A DNA stretch of 64,000 nt from positions 260,501-324,500 of the forward strand of contig JAODUO010000061.1 in the NCBI GenBank assembly GCA_025642075.2, read 5' to 3'. Shown one piece after another: positions 12,799-25,599 of the stretch. Positions within the stretch are counted from its first letter, which is position 1. Every line of letters begins with the position of its first letter. The stretch is from Ridgeia piscesae (lineage: Eukaryota; Annelida; Polychaeta; Sabellida; Siboglinidae). The notes below the pieces were generated by a model that was not told the DNA's origin, did not search any database, and was given only the letters and a program-made list of their open reading frames with translations. The position numbers and the translations under genes were made by a program.

Positions 12799-12960
12799 GG
12801 ATGACACGTTCTTCTGTTCTTACTTCTAGACGTCAATGGTACCTGACAACGACGCGTGTCGACCACTCACCTCATCTGCAGCGCAGTCTTGTTGCACAGA
12901 TCAAGGTGTGTAGATTAAGCAGTGACAGGCATAATGAAGCTCGGCAAACAGGAACATGTA
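12799..12960 (+). pseudogene. Possible Tc1-like transposase N-terminal relic
   Basis: The frame at 12801 reads MTRSSVLTSRRQWYL, then THHL-type and LQRSLVAQI stretches. The order resembles the PRSGRPRVTT-RRQDRYL...LQ.EL block at the start of many Tc1-family transposases. The match is short, later parts are unrecognisable, and no inverted termini were found, so this is tentative. The frame stays open to 13139 but the remainder resembles nothing known to me. Confidence 0.25.
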
Positions 12961-13139
12961 CTGATGTGGCATTGTCAGTGTTGGGCCACCTGTTCCACGT
13001 TCAGACTTACCGCTTATTAAGGTGGTCCAGTCCACTTCAAGGGGAGGCAGCGTTGCCGATCAGTCCACGTCGTCTCTCCAGGGATGATCGATGTCTTAAT
13101 GAATTGCGGTTCAGCAGCTGGCCGAAAGATGCAAAATAA

Positions 13140-13882
13140 GCGGATGAGTCTGCTGGTGACCAGAATGGAATAATTGAGATATTTATGTCAAATGCACATG
13201 CCATTCATCTTCGGCACTGTCACTCACAGACCTGTAGGCATTTTGAGACGATGGCGAGGGCATACACTGTCGCAGCGACGTAATGGGGGACGAATCCTGT
13301 CCCACTGCAAGTCTTTAGGGACACCTCGAGGCCTAGTCATTGGCTTTGCATTGCTTAATTAATGCGCGTACAACTGATTAGTTTTACGATAAGTTAGTTA
13401 ATGTCCAATGACACATAGCAAGCTGAAGACTTGCTTTGAGTTCATTTGTACAACCAGTGGGCCAACATTAGAAGTGTTTATTACCAAGATTGCTCATAAC
13501 GAAGAGATCAATTAACCGTGGTCTATGTCCTATTATATAGTTTGGTGGTCAACACATAGATATTTCAATCCCGCATGACAGTGACAGAACAATACCTCCT
13601 CTGAGAAAATGCTGTCATACAGACATTACAAATTGTACCTACACATAACATAAACCAAAATCATATTACTTTTAGGTATGTATACATACATATTAAACTG
13701 TTCATTCTATCTGCAGATGATAACACATTTCATAACCTCAGTAATAATACTTAGTACATACATTGCAATAGGATGTGTTTTTTAAATATTTGACCCTTCT
13801 GACACACTGCACTGGTTGTTACTGTGAAAATGCCAATATGTAGTACTATCAATAGAAATGTACACATGCAAATGCATGCCTG
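13140..13882. other. No recognisable gene
   Basis: No frames of interest, no repeats and no recognised protein fragment. Confidence 0.5.
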
Positions 13883-13884
13883 AT

Positions 13885-13973
<89 letters not shown>

Positions 13974-14057
13974 AACACGCACACCCGCACACCCACACAC
14001 ACACACAGACATACACACACACATATGTATATTCACACACACATACACACACGCATG

Positions 14058-14098
<41 letters not shown>

Positions 14099-14224
14099 GT
14101 ATATTCACACACATACGCATGCACGCACACGCACACGCACACGCACACACATACACACACACACACGTATATTCACACACACATACGCATGCACACACGC
14201 ATGCACACACGCATGCACGCACAC

Positions 14225-14256
<32 letters not shown>

Positions 14257-14265
14257 CACAAACGC
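13883..14265. repeat. (AC)n compound microsatellite
   Basis: Interrupted (AC)n with ATGTATATTCACAC and ACGCATGC interruptions. The ACATATGTATATTCACACACA segment repeats at about 14021 and 14092, and a related one lies at 14165, suggesting a higher-order unit of roughly 70 bp. Confidence 0.95.
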
Positions 14266-17200
14266 TGGTACATATACATGTATTTATACACACATACATG
14301 CATACACACTTCCGAGTATAAACAATTATACAAAACATTACAATTTGCCATCCTGAATAAGTTCACATAATTTCTAGTTACACTCAGAACTGTCACTGCT
14401 TTGAATGCCCACCATAAATGGTTCATTGCCTCCTTTCTGAGGGTTATATACAGCTATACTGTACATCTCAACGTTCCCACGGTCTTCTATACTGTTGCAT
14501 TCATAATGTGTTCCTTGTTGTATAGACTTCAACATACACAGTGACTCAGCAAACAGTGCCTGAGGCCATATTTACATAACAAAAATACTCTTTCTGTGGC
14601 TGTATCACTTGTGTGTATGGTAGACAGTGCTATGTGTATCATGTAGCTGTGTGTACATGTATCAGGCTATGGTACAGCCAAGTTGCGTTTATCCGGTCTT
14701 CAATAATCGGGTTGTTTTGCGATCTGCACATTTTGAGACATTGAGACCACATATAATAAGGTAGGTGTCTTGCTAATCCACACATTTTGTTTATCCGACT
14801 TAAAACCTTGCAAATCAAAGTGGGTGGATAAACAAGATATGACTGTATATAATTAGCAGAATACTAACTTGCATGATAATATAGTTATGTTGCAGTGCGC
14901 AATGCATTATACCTACTGTAGTGTTCATCTTGAAGAAATAACTGGTAACAAGTAATGAATATGCAGGTATCTTTTGTCTATATACCACCTTCATATTAAG
15001 TAAACATTACCCAGAATTATTTTTGCATTTTAAACAAACACATTTTGACAAAATCCAAGCAAATTTTTAGTAAATGAGCATGTTTATTGCATTTGCTAAG
15101 AAAGCCTGTAAGTGGGAAGTTAATTGAGCTACTATTCATATTCAACAGCTTCCTGGTACAGCTGTATTGCCTTTAGAGTGTGGCTTTCTTGCATGCTCTG
15201 ATAATAAAGCCTTTTCACAAATTGTCAAAGCTCAACCAATCCTATATGTTGTGTGTGGGTTTGTGTCAATGCAGGTGCATGTGCTCATCCCATGACAAAT
15301 TACAGTCCCTGTTTCACTGATGACTGATCTATAGTTTAAAACACTATGCCATGGAACTTAAATGTAACAAAACTGGAGCAAGAGCAAGGATTTAACAAGA
15401 TTGGTACTCTAAGAAAAAATATCAGATGCCAAGTATACAAGGAAACGTGACTATGGAGATGCATATGTAACCTGACCTTAAGTATTTCAAGGTTTTGTTT
15501 TTAAACAACTTATGTTCACACATGACAGCTTGTCCACAATCACCAGGTTAAATAAGCATGAAGCAGTGCTCGCCATGTGACACGTACCTGAGTGTTGTGC
15601 CTTTGAAACATTCAATTCATTTGTAAACAGCCGGTATTGACATTTACTACTGATTGACACTTACCGATTTTATTAATACACAGCGGTATTGAGATTTATT
15701 ATCGATTGACACTTACCAATTTAATTGAAGTCAGCTCACCTACTTCCTGTCTTAGCAAACTGGGACTAATCACTAAATATACGCAATTCAGTGAACTTCC
15801 TGTTAATAAATGCCTGACGGAAGTACGCAGTGCTCAGCAGACAACCCCGTCTTCCTTCAAGACGCTGTAGTGGTATCAGAAATAGGTCAATTAATTGTGC
15901 ATTTATAGAAACCTGTAAAACCCAGAAAACAAACTCAGAAGAAGACAACGGCATAGTTACCATGGCAACTGCTGCTCAGCCCAGCAATGTAGTGCACTAA
16001 TTAGTGCACACTGCCTGTTTCAGTGGGCGTTGAGGTGCTTCTACTTCATGCTTGATCGGTCCCATTGCGCTAGATCAGAGACAAGTAGACAGCAATGAGC
16101 CGGTCAATCATGCGGAAAATTTAGCTCACCTATGGTCAGCATAAATAAACAGACCACTCAGTGCGTGGTGCAGAGGAACAGTTCAAGGAGATGCTTCACT
16201 ACTTGGTTCAGTGGAATTTGTTCATCACCACTTCTGAAAGATAATTTTGATGTCCTAATCGTGTATCCTCAATGACAACAGTCGGTCTTCTGTCAGTGTT
16301 GTGTCTCTTCTACATATCGCATAATAAAGTCAGTTCAATTTGCCAAAAAAAATTACATAAAACAAAAACATACAATTACAATATTATTTATTATAGCCTT
16401 CAATTTCATTGTAGGCTATTTTGTGAGCTCGAATATTATAAAAACAAAAACACTTTTTCGTATTTAATATTGACAATTGATTTACTCATTGACACTTTCT
16501 ATTATTATTTCTAAATCTGTTACTGCATAATCAGGCATACGTGATACCATGATAAGTGAACATTTGAATGCAGATAACACGTGCTCCGTTTAATAACAGG
16601 CTAGCCTACGCCTATGTAACTAGAATGTAAACATCGCGTCGGTGTGCGAGGCCGAGGGCCCACGTCGCTGGAAGTCTGGCCCTGGATCTCAAAATTGAAT
16701 AAAATTAATCTTTAGTCAGATCAGTTGGACACTGTGCCTGTGTTCAAAGAACATCAACAAACTTTCAGAAAAATTGTCTGTCTGAAATTAAAGCTATGCA
16801 AACAGATTATTTTAGATTAGCCAATTTAGACACATTAATTTTTATTAGCAACCGCAGATCCTGTTACTTCATCGTTGTGCGCCATAATCCGTGACAGTGA
16901 TATAAACAAATAGGCCGGGACCAGGTCCCCCTCTCAGGATGTTTTCTGCTAAGTTTTTTTCACATTTCCTGATAACTGATACACTGGGCCATCGCAAGTT
17001 CGTAATTACCACTCCCAACTCGGGGCCTTTTGGCCTCAGGGGGCCATAAACCCCCTTTTCGGGCTTGAAATGAAATAAATTCAAATATTTTGTCACTGTG
17101 GGGCCAAACATAGCTGTAGAGACACACAATTTGGCAGAAAGCATCCGGGGATATAAGGGAAGGTGGCGGTTTATGATATAGGGGTTTGCCCCAATTTAAT

Positions 17201-17394
17201 TCCTCAGTGTGAACCATTGAGTCCCACCAAACATGACAAAATCGTCTTCCGCCTGACAGGTAAGTGTCATAAATGAATATTTACAAGTCTTTTTGTGCAA
17301 TAAAATGGCTATGTTGTGACATAGAAAACTACCCACTATCATTAGCTTCGATTTGATACCAAGATGACCTCTGTGTCTCGAAAACTACGCCCGC
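14266..17394. other. No recognisable gene
   Basis: AT-rich sequence. A ~56-bp imperfect tandem pair (GGTATTGA.ATTTA.TA.TGATTGACACTTACC) lies at about 15630-15720. A 91-codon minus frame at 16869-17144 matches nothing I recognise. Confidence 0.5.
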
Positions 17395-18260
17395 TATGGG
17401 TGAAAACCTAACCCACCCCCTAAATTACTGACATTTTAATGATTACATGTTGAGCCTTAATGCGCTACTATCTTTATTGTACTGATAATAATCATGATCT
17501 ACATGTTGATTTAATGTTTCTCAATGTTGTTCAGTTTGATTGTGCGCATTTCAATTATACTGAAGGTCAAGGTCAATGATAAAGTCAAGGTCAATGCGTG
17601 CTATTCCGCGCATTGACTGCGCAGGCGGGAAAATCAAACTAGGTTTGACAATGTGGCATGTAGTACATCACTTTTAAGCTCTGTATTTCCATGTGTCGAA
17701 TCTTGAACTTTGGTTCCTCGTATAATTGTGTGAAAACCCTAAAGCACCCCCTAAATCATATAAATTCTTATTATCGAATGTCGGGTCTTCTAATGCGCTA
17801 CTATCTTTAGTATATAGACACTAACAATGATCTTGACTTAATGTTGTTTTAATGTTGTTAAGTTTGATTGTGTACATTACTATACATGAATTATACTGAA
17901 AGTCAAGGTCACCGATACATTTCAAGGTCAACGTGTTTTCTCCCAGCTCATGGACTGTGCGGGCGCAAACATGAAACTGCTTGCCCATATGGCATGTAAT
18001 ACCTCCTTTTGAAGCTTTGCATCTCTAGGTGTCTAATATTGGATTTTGTTTCCTCATATAATTATGCGCTCCCTAAGCCACTGAAATTTTAATTATCAAA
18101 TATTATATTGAAAGTCAAGGTCAACGAGAAAAGTCAATGTCCATGTGTTTTACCCCCGAGCACGGGCCCGAAAATCAAACGTATAATGCTTGACCATGTG
18201 GCATCTCATTTTGAAACTCTGCATCTCCAGATGTCAATTCTAGATATTTTCTCCTCATAT
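17395..18260. repeat. ~336-bp tandem repeat, three diverged copies, with TCAAGGTCA pairs
   Basis: Shared blocks (AATGCGCTACTATCTTTA, GTTCAGTTTGATTGTG, TATACTGAAGGTCAAGGTCA, TGGCATGTAGTAC) recur in order in copies starting near 17395 and 17735. A third copy near 18060 is shortened to roughly 200 bp. The nonamer TCAAGGTCA occurs at 17567, 17585, 17903, 17922 and 18115; a sixth expected site near 18133 is mutated. Confidence 0.8.
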
Positions 18261-19659
18261 AATCATGTATATGTGTGTGATTGGATTCATAATGTGCTCA
18301 TTATAATGCTGGTATTTGTGGAAAATGGGAAGATGGTGATAATCTCCACGAAAGGAAATAACAAAGATACCAAGAACGACAGAGTGACATATCTGTTATG
18401 AAACGACTAAAATAACAACTGAAATTTTAAAGAAAACACTTGATGAAAACCAACCAAGACAGCCATCTGAGTTCAGACGTAGATACTCAATGACAGACTA
18501 TGTCCATGTCGCTTCAGTAACAAGGGTAGAATATGAGTATGTTGAACTCCGAGATGATGATTAATAGTCATCATACTCATCGTTCTCGTCCTCGTCGTAA
18601 CCTTCCACACTGAGGGTTTCATCTGTAATTAATTTTTATTCATAATTTTCATCTTTTTCTAAGATGCCAACTAGGACCTTTCGAATGACGTCTCCTTCAA
18701 AACACAGTTTCTGTGACATGATAAGAATGGTTACGAGGGGAGGGTATCCCCGGGAAGTGAACAAGGGCCCTGCGCCAGATACGTACTTGAAAATATTTCT
18801 TTCATGATGTGCTGGATGAGTTATTCTGCATGGTGTAAACGTTGACAGATCAATGGAAAGATCAGGCCGGAGGTTAGGATTTGAGCCACAAATTGTCTTG
18901 ACCTTGATCTCTCTTGCCACATCAACTTCCTTCATTCACTGCCACATGCCTAGGCATATACATGAACTGCTTAGTGGCACTCAGAATGCACTAATCGTAA
19001 ATTTTCCACGTGGAACCTACTGCAGCGAGGTTTGCATGAACCTTGAGTTATTGTACAGTAATTTGATTGATCTCACTTTCCCGTTGCTTTTGTAAGCTGA
19101 AGTGAAGTGAAGACAAATATGGCCAGCATAACTGTGGCGTGTTCTTAAGAGTTGTTCTCAGCCAATTCGTTGATGTGGACCAGCTTCTTTCCAAAGCCTA
19201 TAACAATGTCGACCGTGAACAATTGTGCAAAACACAGAAGTGTGAGGAATATATCAGAGTCCTTTGCTCTGAATTAACCTGATGGTGTTGATGTGAGACA
19301 GCCTGGTTTGAGTGTATTTGATGTATATGATAATCCTCATATAATAAGTTTTTTCCAGGTAGATATTCCACTGAAGTCACTCCGCCGAGGAACGCTTAAC
19401 CAGCTTCGATGAATATGATCGGCCTTCGAACAATCTCAACGATAGAGGGAGAGCTCCAGTGCTCGAGTAGAAGATATATGTATAAATGTTGTTTTCGTCA
19501 TTTGTGAAGACGGTTTTCCAATCCGTAGGTTGGCGAATGTTCAACCCCCAACGACGACCCTTTCACCACACCCTCTGCGACCACGTTCAGCTGATTTTGG
19601 TGAACATCAACACAGCTACGATCAACCAGTAATGACCCTCTTCACATTCCTTGGGTGAT
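18261..19659. other. No recognisable gene
   Basis: Contains a 99-codon minus frame (18636-18935) and shorter frames with no similarity I recognise. Confidence 0.5.
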
Positions 19660-19955
19660 AACGAAAGCTGGAACCTTAGCTTTCCCTGTTGCTACACCAA
19701 CTATGTGGAATTCACTTCCTACCAGTGTTATATTAGAACAAAATATAGTCTCATTCCACCGGCGTCTAAAAACCTATCGCTTTAATGCTTCCTAGCTTCC
19801 TAGCTTCTTTGCTTCCTAGCCCTTTCATCCATCCGTCGACGACTCACTCATTGTTCTACGATTACGAGATTGCTTAATGCCTTGGTTTTATCTCGCCACT
19901 GAGCTCGATCTTCGAGGATATTGGCGCATAAGAAGTCATTATTATTACTATTAAT
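19660..19955 (+). pseudogene. Non-LTR retrotransposon 3' end relic
   Basis: About 19685-19790 translates on the + strand to FPVATPTMWNSLPTSV followed by SFHRRLKTY. This is the W-N-S-L-P...F+..LK.. signature that closes the reverse transcriptase ORF of CR1/L2/Jockey-type LINEs. A short ATTATTATT tail at about 19941 agrees with the 3' end of such an element. Upstream sequence is too decayed to assign. Confidence 0.5.
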
Positions 19956-20895
19956 GGAAAAGATCGACCTAGCTGTCTGTATTAATGTTTTCTGTGGCAG
20001 CAGGCAGAGTATCAAAGATTCCATTTGATATCATCTTCCTAGTCGGGGACACTGGTCATGCATGTGGAAGGATAAGTTACCTTCTTGTATTAGGGCGTAA
20101 TCGTCAAGACCAGGGAGCTATGCATGATCGGCATCTTTGATCAGGTACTTCACCCCTTGCGGATTATTGGTTTTCGCAAAGAACCTACCAATTGTTGCCA
20201 TTGAATATGACGTCAAAGTGAGGGGATAGATCATCAGGTCAGAGTGATGCTTATTTGCAGCCATAGGACCTAAAAGATGAATCTACGTCGTTTGGTCTTG
20301 TATTGGATCATCTTTTTTACTTGTTCATCATGATGGGGTCGAAAAACGTGACTGCCTTCATGAGAAGTCGATGAATTCTTCTTTTTGTGGTTTGCCATTT
20401 TAAAGAATCATGGTTACCATCTTCTGGCATAGTTGCTCCTGAAGACAGGCTGGTCAGTGGTTGAGTTGAGAGTGCTTGAACAGAATTGGATTGACAAAGC
20501 ATTGGAAAGCTTTGACCGTTCACTTCACCTGATCCTTTGACGTAGAGAGTTCGCGGTGTCTTTTTTTCTTTGCTGCCTCTCTGAATTGCTGCATGTGCGA
20601 CCAACCATATTTCACACAGCCTCTACAAACTCTCCCTTGGTGTGTGCCGTCAAGAGGTACAGTTGGCTCACTCAACATTAATGACGATACCGCCGATTCC
20701 AACAGAATATGCAACAGAACCTGACCCGTCTTCAGCCTCTTCATAGTTGTTTCTTCTATTATTTTAATTCGGTGTTGCAGGATTTGAATGGGGTCCACTA
20801 TATGGGAACACTGATAACCCTAGCATTCTACAGTTTCTCTGAACCAAGACGCGTTTTCTCAACGTGTTTCATAAAGTGTCTTGTAGTATGTAAGA
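19956..20895. other. Unassigned sequence upstream of the gypsy element
   Basis: Minus-strand frames at 20317-20604 and 20520-20798 (95 and 92 codons) contain a Cys-Arg-Gly-Cys motif, but I cannot assign them to a family. No 5' LTR or gag matrix/capsid sequence of the adjacent gypsy element was found here. Confidence 0.4.
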
Positions 20896-20937
20896 AATCG
20901 AGCATAGTTCCGAGAGTGTCCGGCATGGGGCGCCACT

Positions 20938-21300
20938 TGTGACAAATGTGGCTGCAGAAATCACTATGCCTCAAAGTGTTTGACGCGAAGAGTGCAAGTT
21001 GTCGGTGTAGACAATGACAGCACTGGCGACGAAGGAGGTTTCTTTGTGTCAGCTATACACAACAACACACAACAGTGTGAATGGATCGCCTTATTGACAG
21101 TATGTGACAGTCTTGTGCCGTTGAAAGTAGACAGCGGTGCCCAGGTGAATATACTGAGTCTGAGCGATTATGAGGGACTTGCCAGTAAGCCAAAACTACT
21201 GACAGAGCGACGTCCCAAGCTGAAAACGTACAATGAAAGAAAACATCGAAACTCTTGGAATATGCATTGCTACAGTCAACCACATGGGAAAGAAACATAG
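20938..21300 (+). pseudogene. Gag nucleocapsid zinc knuckle and aspartic protease (gypsy)
   Basis: At 20938-20979 the frame reads C-x2-C-x4-H-x4-C, the nucleic-acid-binding knuckle of retroelement nucleocapsids. The same frame continues without interruption into the protease. The active-site block Asp-Ser-Gly-Ala is at 21130-21141, preceded by hydrophobic residues and followed by VNILS, as in retroviral-type aspartic proteases. The frame is lost near 21235, and the protease C-terminal half continues one frame over. The upstream gag is missing. Confidence 0.85.
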
Positions 21301-22236
21301 ACTACAATTTGTAGTTGTTTCCAAAGGAAGACAGTCACTCATCGGTGCCAGCGACAGTGAGCGACTGGGCTTGGTGACAAGAGAGTGTGGCGTACGGAAA
21401 GTTTGCACAGTTAAAGAAAATGGGGTCCTGACAAGTGCAGAAATAAAGAAAGAATACCCGGATATCTTCAAGGGACTAGGCTGTTTGGAAGGGACATGCA
21501 AGATATATCTGCGACAAAACTATGTACCCTCTGTGTATCCGGCGAGGAAAGTCCCGCAGTCTCAGAAGCAGAAGTTGAAGAAAGAGCTTGACAGACTGGT
21601 TCAGACAGAGGTGCTGGTCAAAGCCGAAAGACCAACGGATTGGGTGCTGCCACTGGTGATAGTGGAGAAGCCCAACGGTGACCTGAGACTGTATCTAGAT
21701 CCAATGGACCTCAATGAGTACATCAGAAGAGAACACTACCACCTGCCACACAGGTCTGAAATCCTCAGTGAGATGGCAGATGCAAGGTACTTCACCAAAA
21801 TGGACGCATCACAAGGGTTCTACCAAATTCAGCTAGACGAAGAGAGTACACAGCTATGTACAGTCGCTACGCCTTTCGGCCGATACTCCTTCAAAAGACT
21901 TCCATATGGGATCAACTGCGCACCATAAATATTCCATGCCAAGATTCAGCAACTGTTCGAGAGCGAGACAGGAGTCAAAGTCTTCATGGATGACATAGTC
22001 GTCTGGGGACGAACAAGAGAATAGCACGACGCTCGACTGAAGAGGGCGTTGGCCACCATCAGACGCTCTGGACTCAAACTGAACGAGAAAAAGTGCGTAT
22101 TTGGTGTCACAGAATTGACGTACTTAGGAGAAAAGCTAACGCACCAGGGAATCAAGCCAGATCCGGACAAAGTTGCTGGAATTTGCAACATGCCAGTACC
22201 CACGACCAAAGAGGAAGTACAGAGAGCACTTGGCAT
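21233..22236 (+). pseudogene. Reverse transcriptase (gypsy pol), with two stops
   Basis: This frame runs from the protease C-terminus into reverse transcriptase. Recognisable blocks are the linker ending in the YPDIFKGLGCL region, the palm strand with WVLP.VIVEKPNGDLRLYLDP, FTKMDASQGFYQI (first catalytic Asp), PFGRYSFKRLPYG, and FMDD at 21983-21994 (catalytic Asp pair). A TAA at 21926 and a TAG at 22022 interrupt the same frame, and it ends near 22236 with a frameshift before the connection domain. The catalytic Asp residues survive, so decay is recent or mild. Confidence 0.9.
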
Positions 22237-23025
22237 GTAAATTACATGGCCAAGTTTGTGCCGAACTTGACGGTAAAGACAACAGCCTTGAGATAACTGC
22301 TACTCGAGAAGAACGACTGGCAGTGGGAAGCCGAACAGGCAAAGGAATGGCAAGACATAAAAGACTTCTTCACGACGTAACCACTACTGAAGTTCTATGA
22401 TCCAGCTAGAAGAAGCAAAATATCGAGTGATGCTTCAAAGGATGACTTGAGAGCCGTACTTCTACAGGAGCACGACGGATATTGGCTTCCAGTTGCGTTC
22501 ATCTCGCGTGCCATGACCTCTGCAGAAAAGAACTATGCTGAAATTGAGAAGGAGCTTTTAGGGCTAGTCTTTGCATGTGAGAAGTTCCATGAGTATGTGT
22601 ATGGTGCTACGGTAATAGGAGAAACCGACCACAAGCCCTTGGTTTCACTCCACAAGAGGAATCTGTGCGATCTGACGCCTCGTCTACAACGAATGATGCT
22701 GCGATTGAGAAGGTATGACTTGAAATTCGAGTTCAAACTGGGAAAATACCTGATAGTAGCCGACACTCTGTCACGTGCATTTGACAGAAGTGTAAAGAAA
22801 AGTAACACAGAAGAGGAGATCAAAGCACACGTGGATATGATCAGACAGAATGCACAAGTGAGTGATCCAATGTGGGAAAAGATTGCCACCCACACAAAGG
22901 ACGATGAGGAACTGAAAGACGTCCTGACTGCAGTGCACTTCGGATGGGAACGTGATCATGCGCAATCACTGAAACCATACTACCACTTCAGAGGTGATAT
23001 CACTGAAATCGATGGGTATTGGTGA
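22237..23025 (+). pseudogene. RNase H region (gypsy pol)
   Basis: After a frameshifted stretch the protein resumes with SSDASKDDLRAVL, which carries the first RNase H Asp in a DAS block. It continues with ISRAMTSAEKNYAEIEKELL, which contains the conserved Glu, and with ETDHKPL, which contains an Asp. It closes with the ADTLSRA block that ends the domain in gypsy elements. All these landmarks are in one 192-codon frame (22447-23025). The domain degrades the RNA strand of the RNA/DNA hybrid during reverse transcription. Confidence 0.88.
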
Positions 23026-24178
23026 AAGGACCGAAAGTTATCATACCTAAAACACTACAAGGTGATATGCTGAAGAAGATTTACGAAGGACATCTAGGCA
23101 TAGAAAAATGCCAGGACAGAGCAAGACAACTGACAACATCAAGCCCAACATCAACAACGACATTGAAAACCACATAGGACGATGCGGTACATGTCAGAAA
23201 CACAGGTACAAGCAGGCAAAAGAGCCAATGGAACAACATGAAATACCCGAGAAACCTTGGCGGAAGATAGGAGCAGACTTATTCACGCTGTTTGGCAAGA
23301 ACTTCTTGGTGGTTGTCGACTATACATCAAACTACCCAGAAGTGGCCAAACTAGAAGATCTGTCGTCCACAAACACCATAAGTCACATGAAATCCATTAT
23401 GGCAAGACACGGTCTTCCTTCTGTGGTTGTGTCAGATAATGGACCACAGTTCAGCAGCCGTGAGTTCCGACAGTTTGCAATGCAATACGGCTTCAAACAT
23501 GTGACATCTAGTCCCGAGTACCCACAGAGTAATGGAAAGGCGGAAAAAGCGGTACAAATCGTGAAGCGTTTTTTGAAGAAAGCCAAGGAGAATTACGAGG
23601 ATCCGTACCTGGCATTGCTAAACGGCAGAACTTCACCACTGTCGGGAAGTGACCGATCTCCTGGAGAGATCTCAATGAACAGGAAACTGAGAACGAAGCT
23701 GCCCAGCGCAGAAGAACATGTCACCATGCACAAGTTGCCAGACATCAAACAGAAGCGCTATTATGATCATGGTAGCAATCAACTCAAGCCACTAGAGACT
23801 ACTGACACAGTCACCAAGGTCAGAGGTGATGGTGTGTGGAGTGAGAAAGCGCAAGTACTGGCAAGGGTAGCACCCAACTCGTACCTAGTGGAGCTTGAGA
23901 GGGGTAGGCGTTTACGAAGAAACTGACGTCATCTGCTAAAGACACAAGAGAGGTTTGTGCCAGTACACGATGATAACGACGACAGAGAGAAAGAGGTTTG
24001 TGTAGATCACCCGTCGGGTGCAGCCACAGCCTCAACAAATCAGTCAGCAGTGACTCCGGAGGCAGCACAATCAAGCCACTCCACAGACCAGTCACAGCCT
24101 GTGTCAACAATGAGTGATGTGCGCACTACACGTAGTGGCCGGATCATAAAGCTGCCGAGTCGTTATGTGCACGACTAA
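23026..24178 (+). pseudogene. Integrase and pol C-terminus (gypsy)
   Basis: The zinc-binding HHCC module is split. The His part (HLGIEKC) lies near 23088 in one frame and Cys-Gly-Thr-Cys near 23185 in another. The catalytic core is in the 23108-23926 frame with Asp at 23276 (GADLF), Asp at 23435 (SDNGPQF) and Glu at 23543 (SNGKAEKAV), so the DDE triad is intact. After a stop at 23924 the C-terminal tail continues at 23957-24178 and ends TRSGRIIKLPSRY, typical of gypsy pol. No chromodomain was seen. Confidence 0.9.
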
Positions 24179-24447
24179 AGTGATAGCAATGGGCAGAATA
24201 ATCCCATTCATATAACACTAGACGAAACAAAGGGCAGTCTACCCTGGTTTCTAGTTATAAATGCAAGTTTCTTTGCGTATAAAGTAGATAATCAGGAGTA
24301 GTCAAACAGGACATTATCATGCCTTTAATTGGACTGATACAAAGTGAACAGTTAAGAACAGTGAATGAAGACTTACGAACTTGTGACATAACATCGAAAT
24401 GTGCAGAACTAATGTGCGTAAAACTTATAATGTACTTTAGTTAAAGC

Positions 24448-24840
24448 AAGAAGGGAAGATGTAATGAGATTATCATGGTGTTAAATACAGCACTTTACGG
24501 TAATACAAGACTGAGGTAATAAAGGCACTGTGGACTAGGGTAAAAGTTGATACACGTATTGTTTTATGATACACCCGTGGCTCGAAGTTAACTGAGATAG
24601 AATCTGTAATTTTACATTTAAAAAAAAACATCTGCAGGCCGTCCCTGACCTTACCGAGTGGACGTAGCATAATTTGTAGCTAGTGCGCATTAACAAACTA
24701 CGCAAACTACAAAAATGCGTTTGCTTTGCTGTTTTGATGATGAAATAACTCGAAAGTTGTTTGTACAAGATAAGTTCACCTATGTGATAATATGTTGTAT
24801 TGTAGAACATCCCTGCTAAATACACATACAACACACATAA
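24448..24840 (+). promoter_or_regulatory. Polypurine tract and putative 3' LTR of the gypsy element
   Basis: AAGAAGGGAAGA (24448-24459) is a polypurine tract that would prime plus-strand synthesis. It is followed immediately by TG, the usual LTR start. The right LTR edge is uncertain. A CA dinucleotide around 24836-24838 is possible, but no 5' LTR is available in the window for comparison. Confidence 0.45.
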
Positions 24841-25241
24841 GATTTAGTGTGTTATTTAAAATTGCAAATCTTGCCATGATTGCGCATGCGCGAGGTAAGA
24901 TGGATGGCTGAGACCAAACATTCATAACACAAACAAAACAGTCTCAATCACGACATACAGAACCCACTTACACCACAAACAACCAACAAGAAGAAGACAT
25001 CGTTCCAAGCCCCGCTTGTATTCCTTGGTATAGCAATCATATTTAGACTGTCCCAGTCACCAATATCCATATACAACATTGAAGAAATTACCAAAGACGT
25101 CACATTCTTAAATCATTCTCTTCTTTCGATCACCCACAGACAGCTTCGTTATGCACCATGACCAGGCAAATTCACCGGACTCTATATATTATAGGCATGC
25201 TCTTGCTGGCACTGGCAAATGACATCCCAACAAACCAGGCC

Positions 25242-25455
25242 CAATCAAATTCACTTGTGGTACATGCAATAAACCTGTAGCATCCAACCCAAAAGCCACA
25301 TGCTGCGACTCATGTAACGCATGGTTTCAAACAAAATGCATCCAAATCTCCAACAAAATATACTCTGGTATGAATAAAACCAATAATATGGCAATATGGA
25401 AAATGTCTCCTGGTACTGCCCTGGGTGTGGCCTGCCAAACCCATCAATCATTTTC
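25242..25455 (+). pseudogene. LINE ORF1 PHD-type zinc finger
   Basis: The frame reads FTCGTCNKPV, then a CCDSCNAWFQTKC block, the Cys4-...-Cys/His pattern of a PHD finger with its conserved Trp. The last metal pair (WYCPGCG near 25410) is in another frame, so a frameshift lies between. PHD fingers occur in ORF1 of several CR1-type LINEs, where they may bind histone tails or nucleic acid. The role here is inferred. Confidence 0.75.
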
Positions 25456-25599
25456 TTTGACCCACCCTATTCTCTGACAATGACTCAAACTCCCTCCGCT
25501 TTAGTTCAGTCTTCAGCTACGGAACCCCTATAGCCCACTCTTCCCCTTGCACAACTCAACCTTAGCCCCCCTTGAGAGAAAAGTTCGGAATAAAAATAA

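Larger units (their letters stand above)
20896..24459 (+). mobile_element. Ty3/gypsy LTR retrotransposon, 5'-truncated and mutated
   Basis: The element carries, in gypsy order, a CCHC zinc knuckle, aspartic protease, reverse transcriptase, RNase H and integrase. No envelope-like frame follows. The 5' LTR and most of gag are missing. At the 3' side a purine run (24448-24459) precedes TGTAATGAGATT, the expected polypurine tract and start of a 3' LTR. Domain order (RT-RH-IN) identifies Ty3/gypsy rather than Ty1/copia. Stops and frameshifts in pol show the copy is dead. Confidence 0.92.

Noticed and set aside
12799..13139. A complete 112-codon Tc1-type transposase N-terminus
   Set aside because: Only about the first 35 residues resemble the family; no inverted termini or TA flanks could be placed, so it is kept as a weak relic only.
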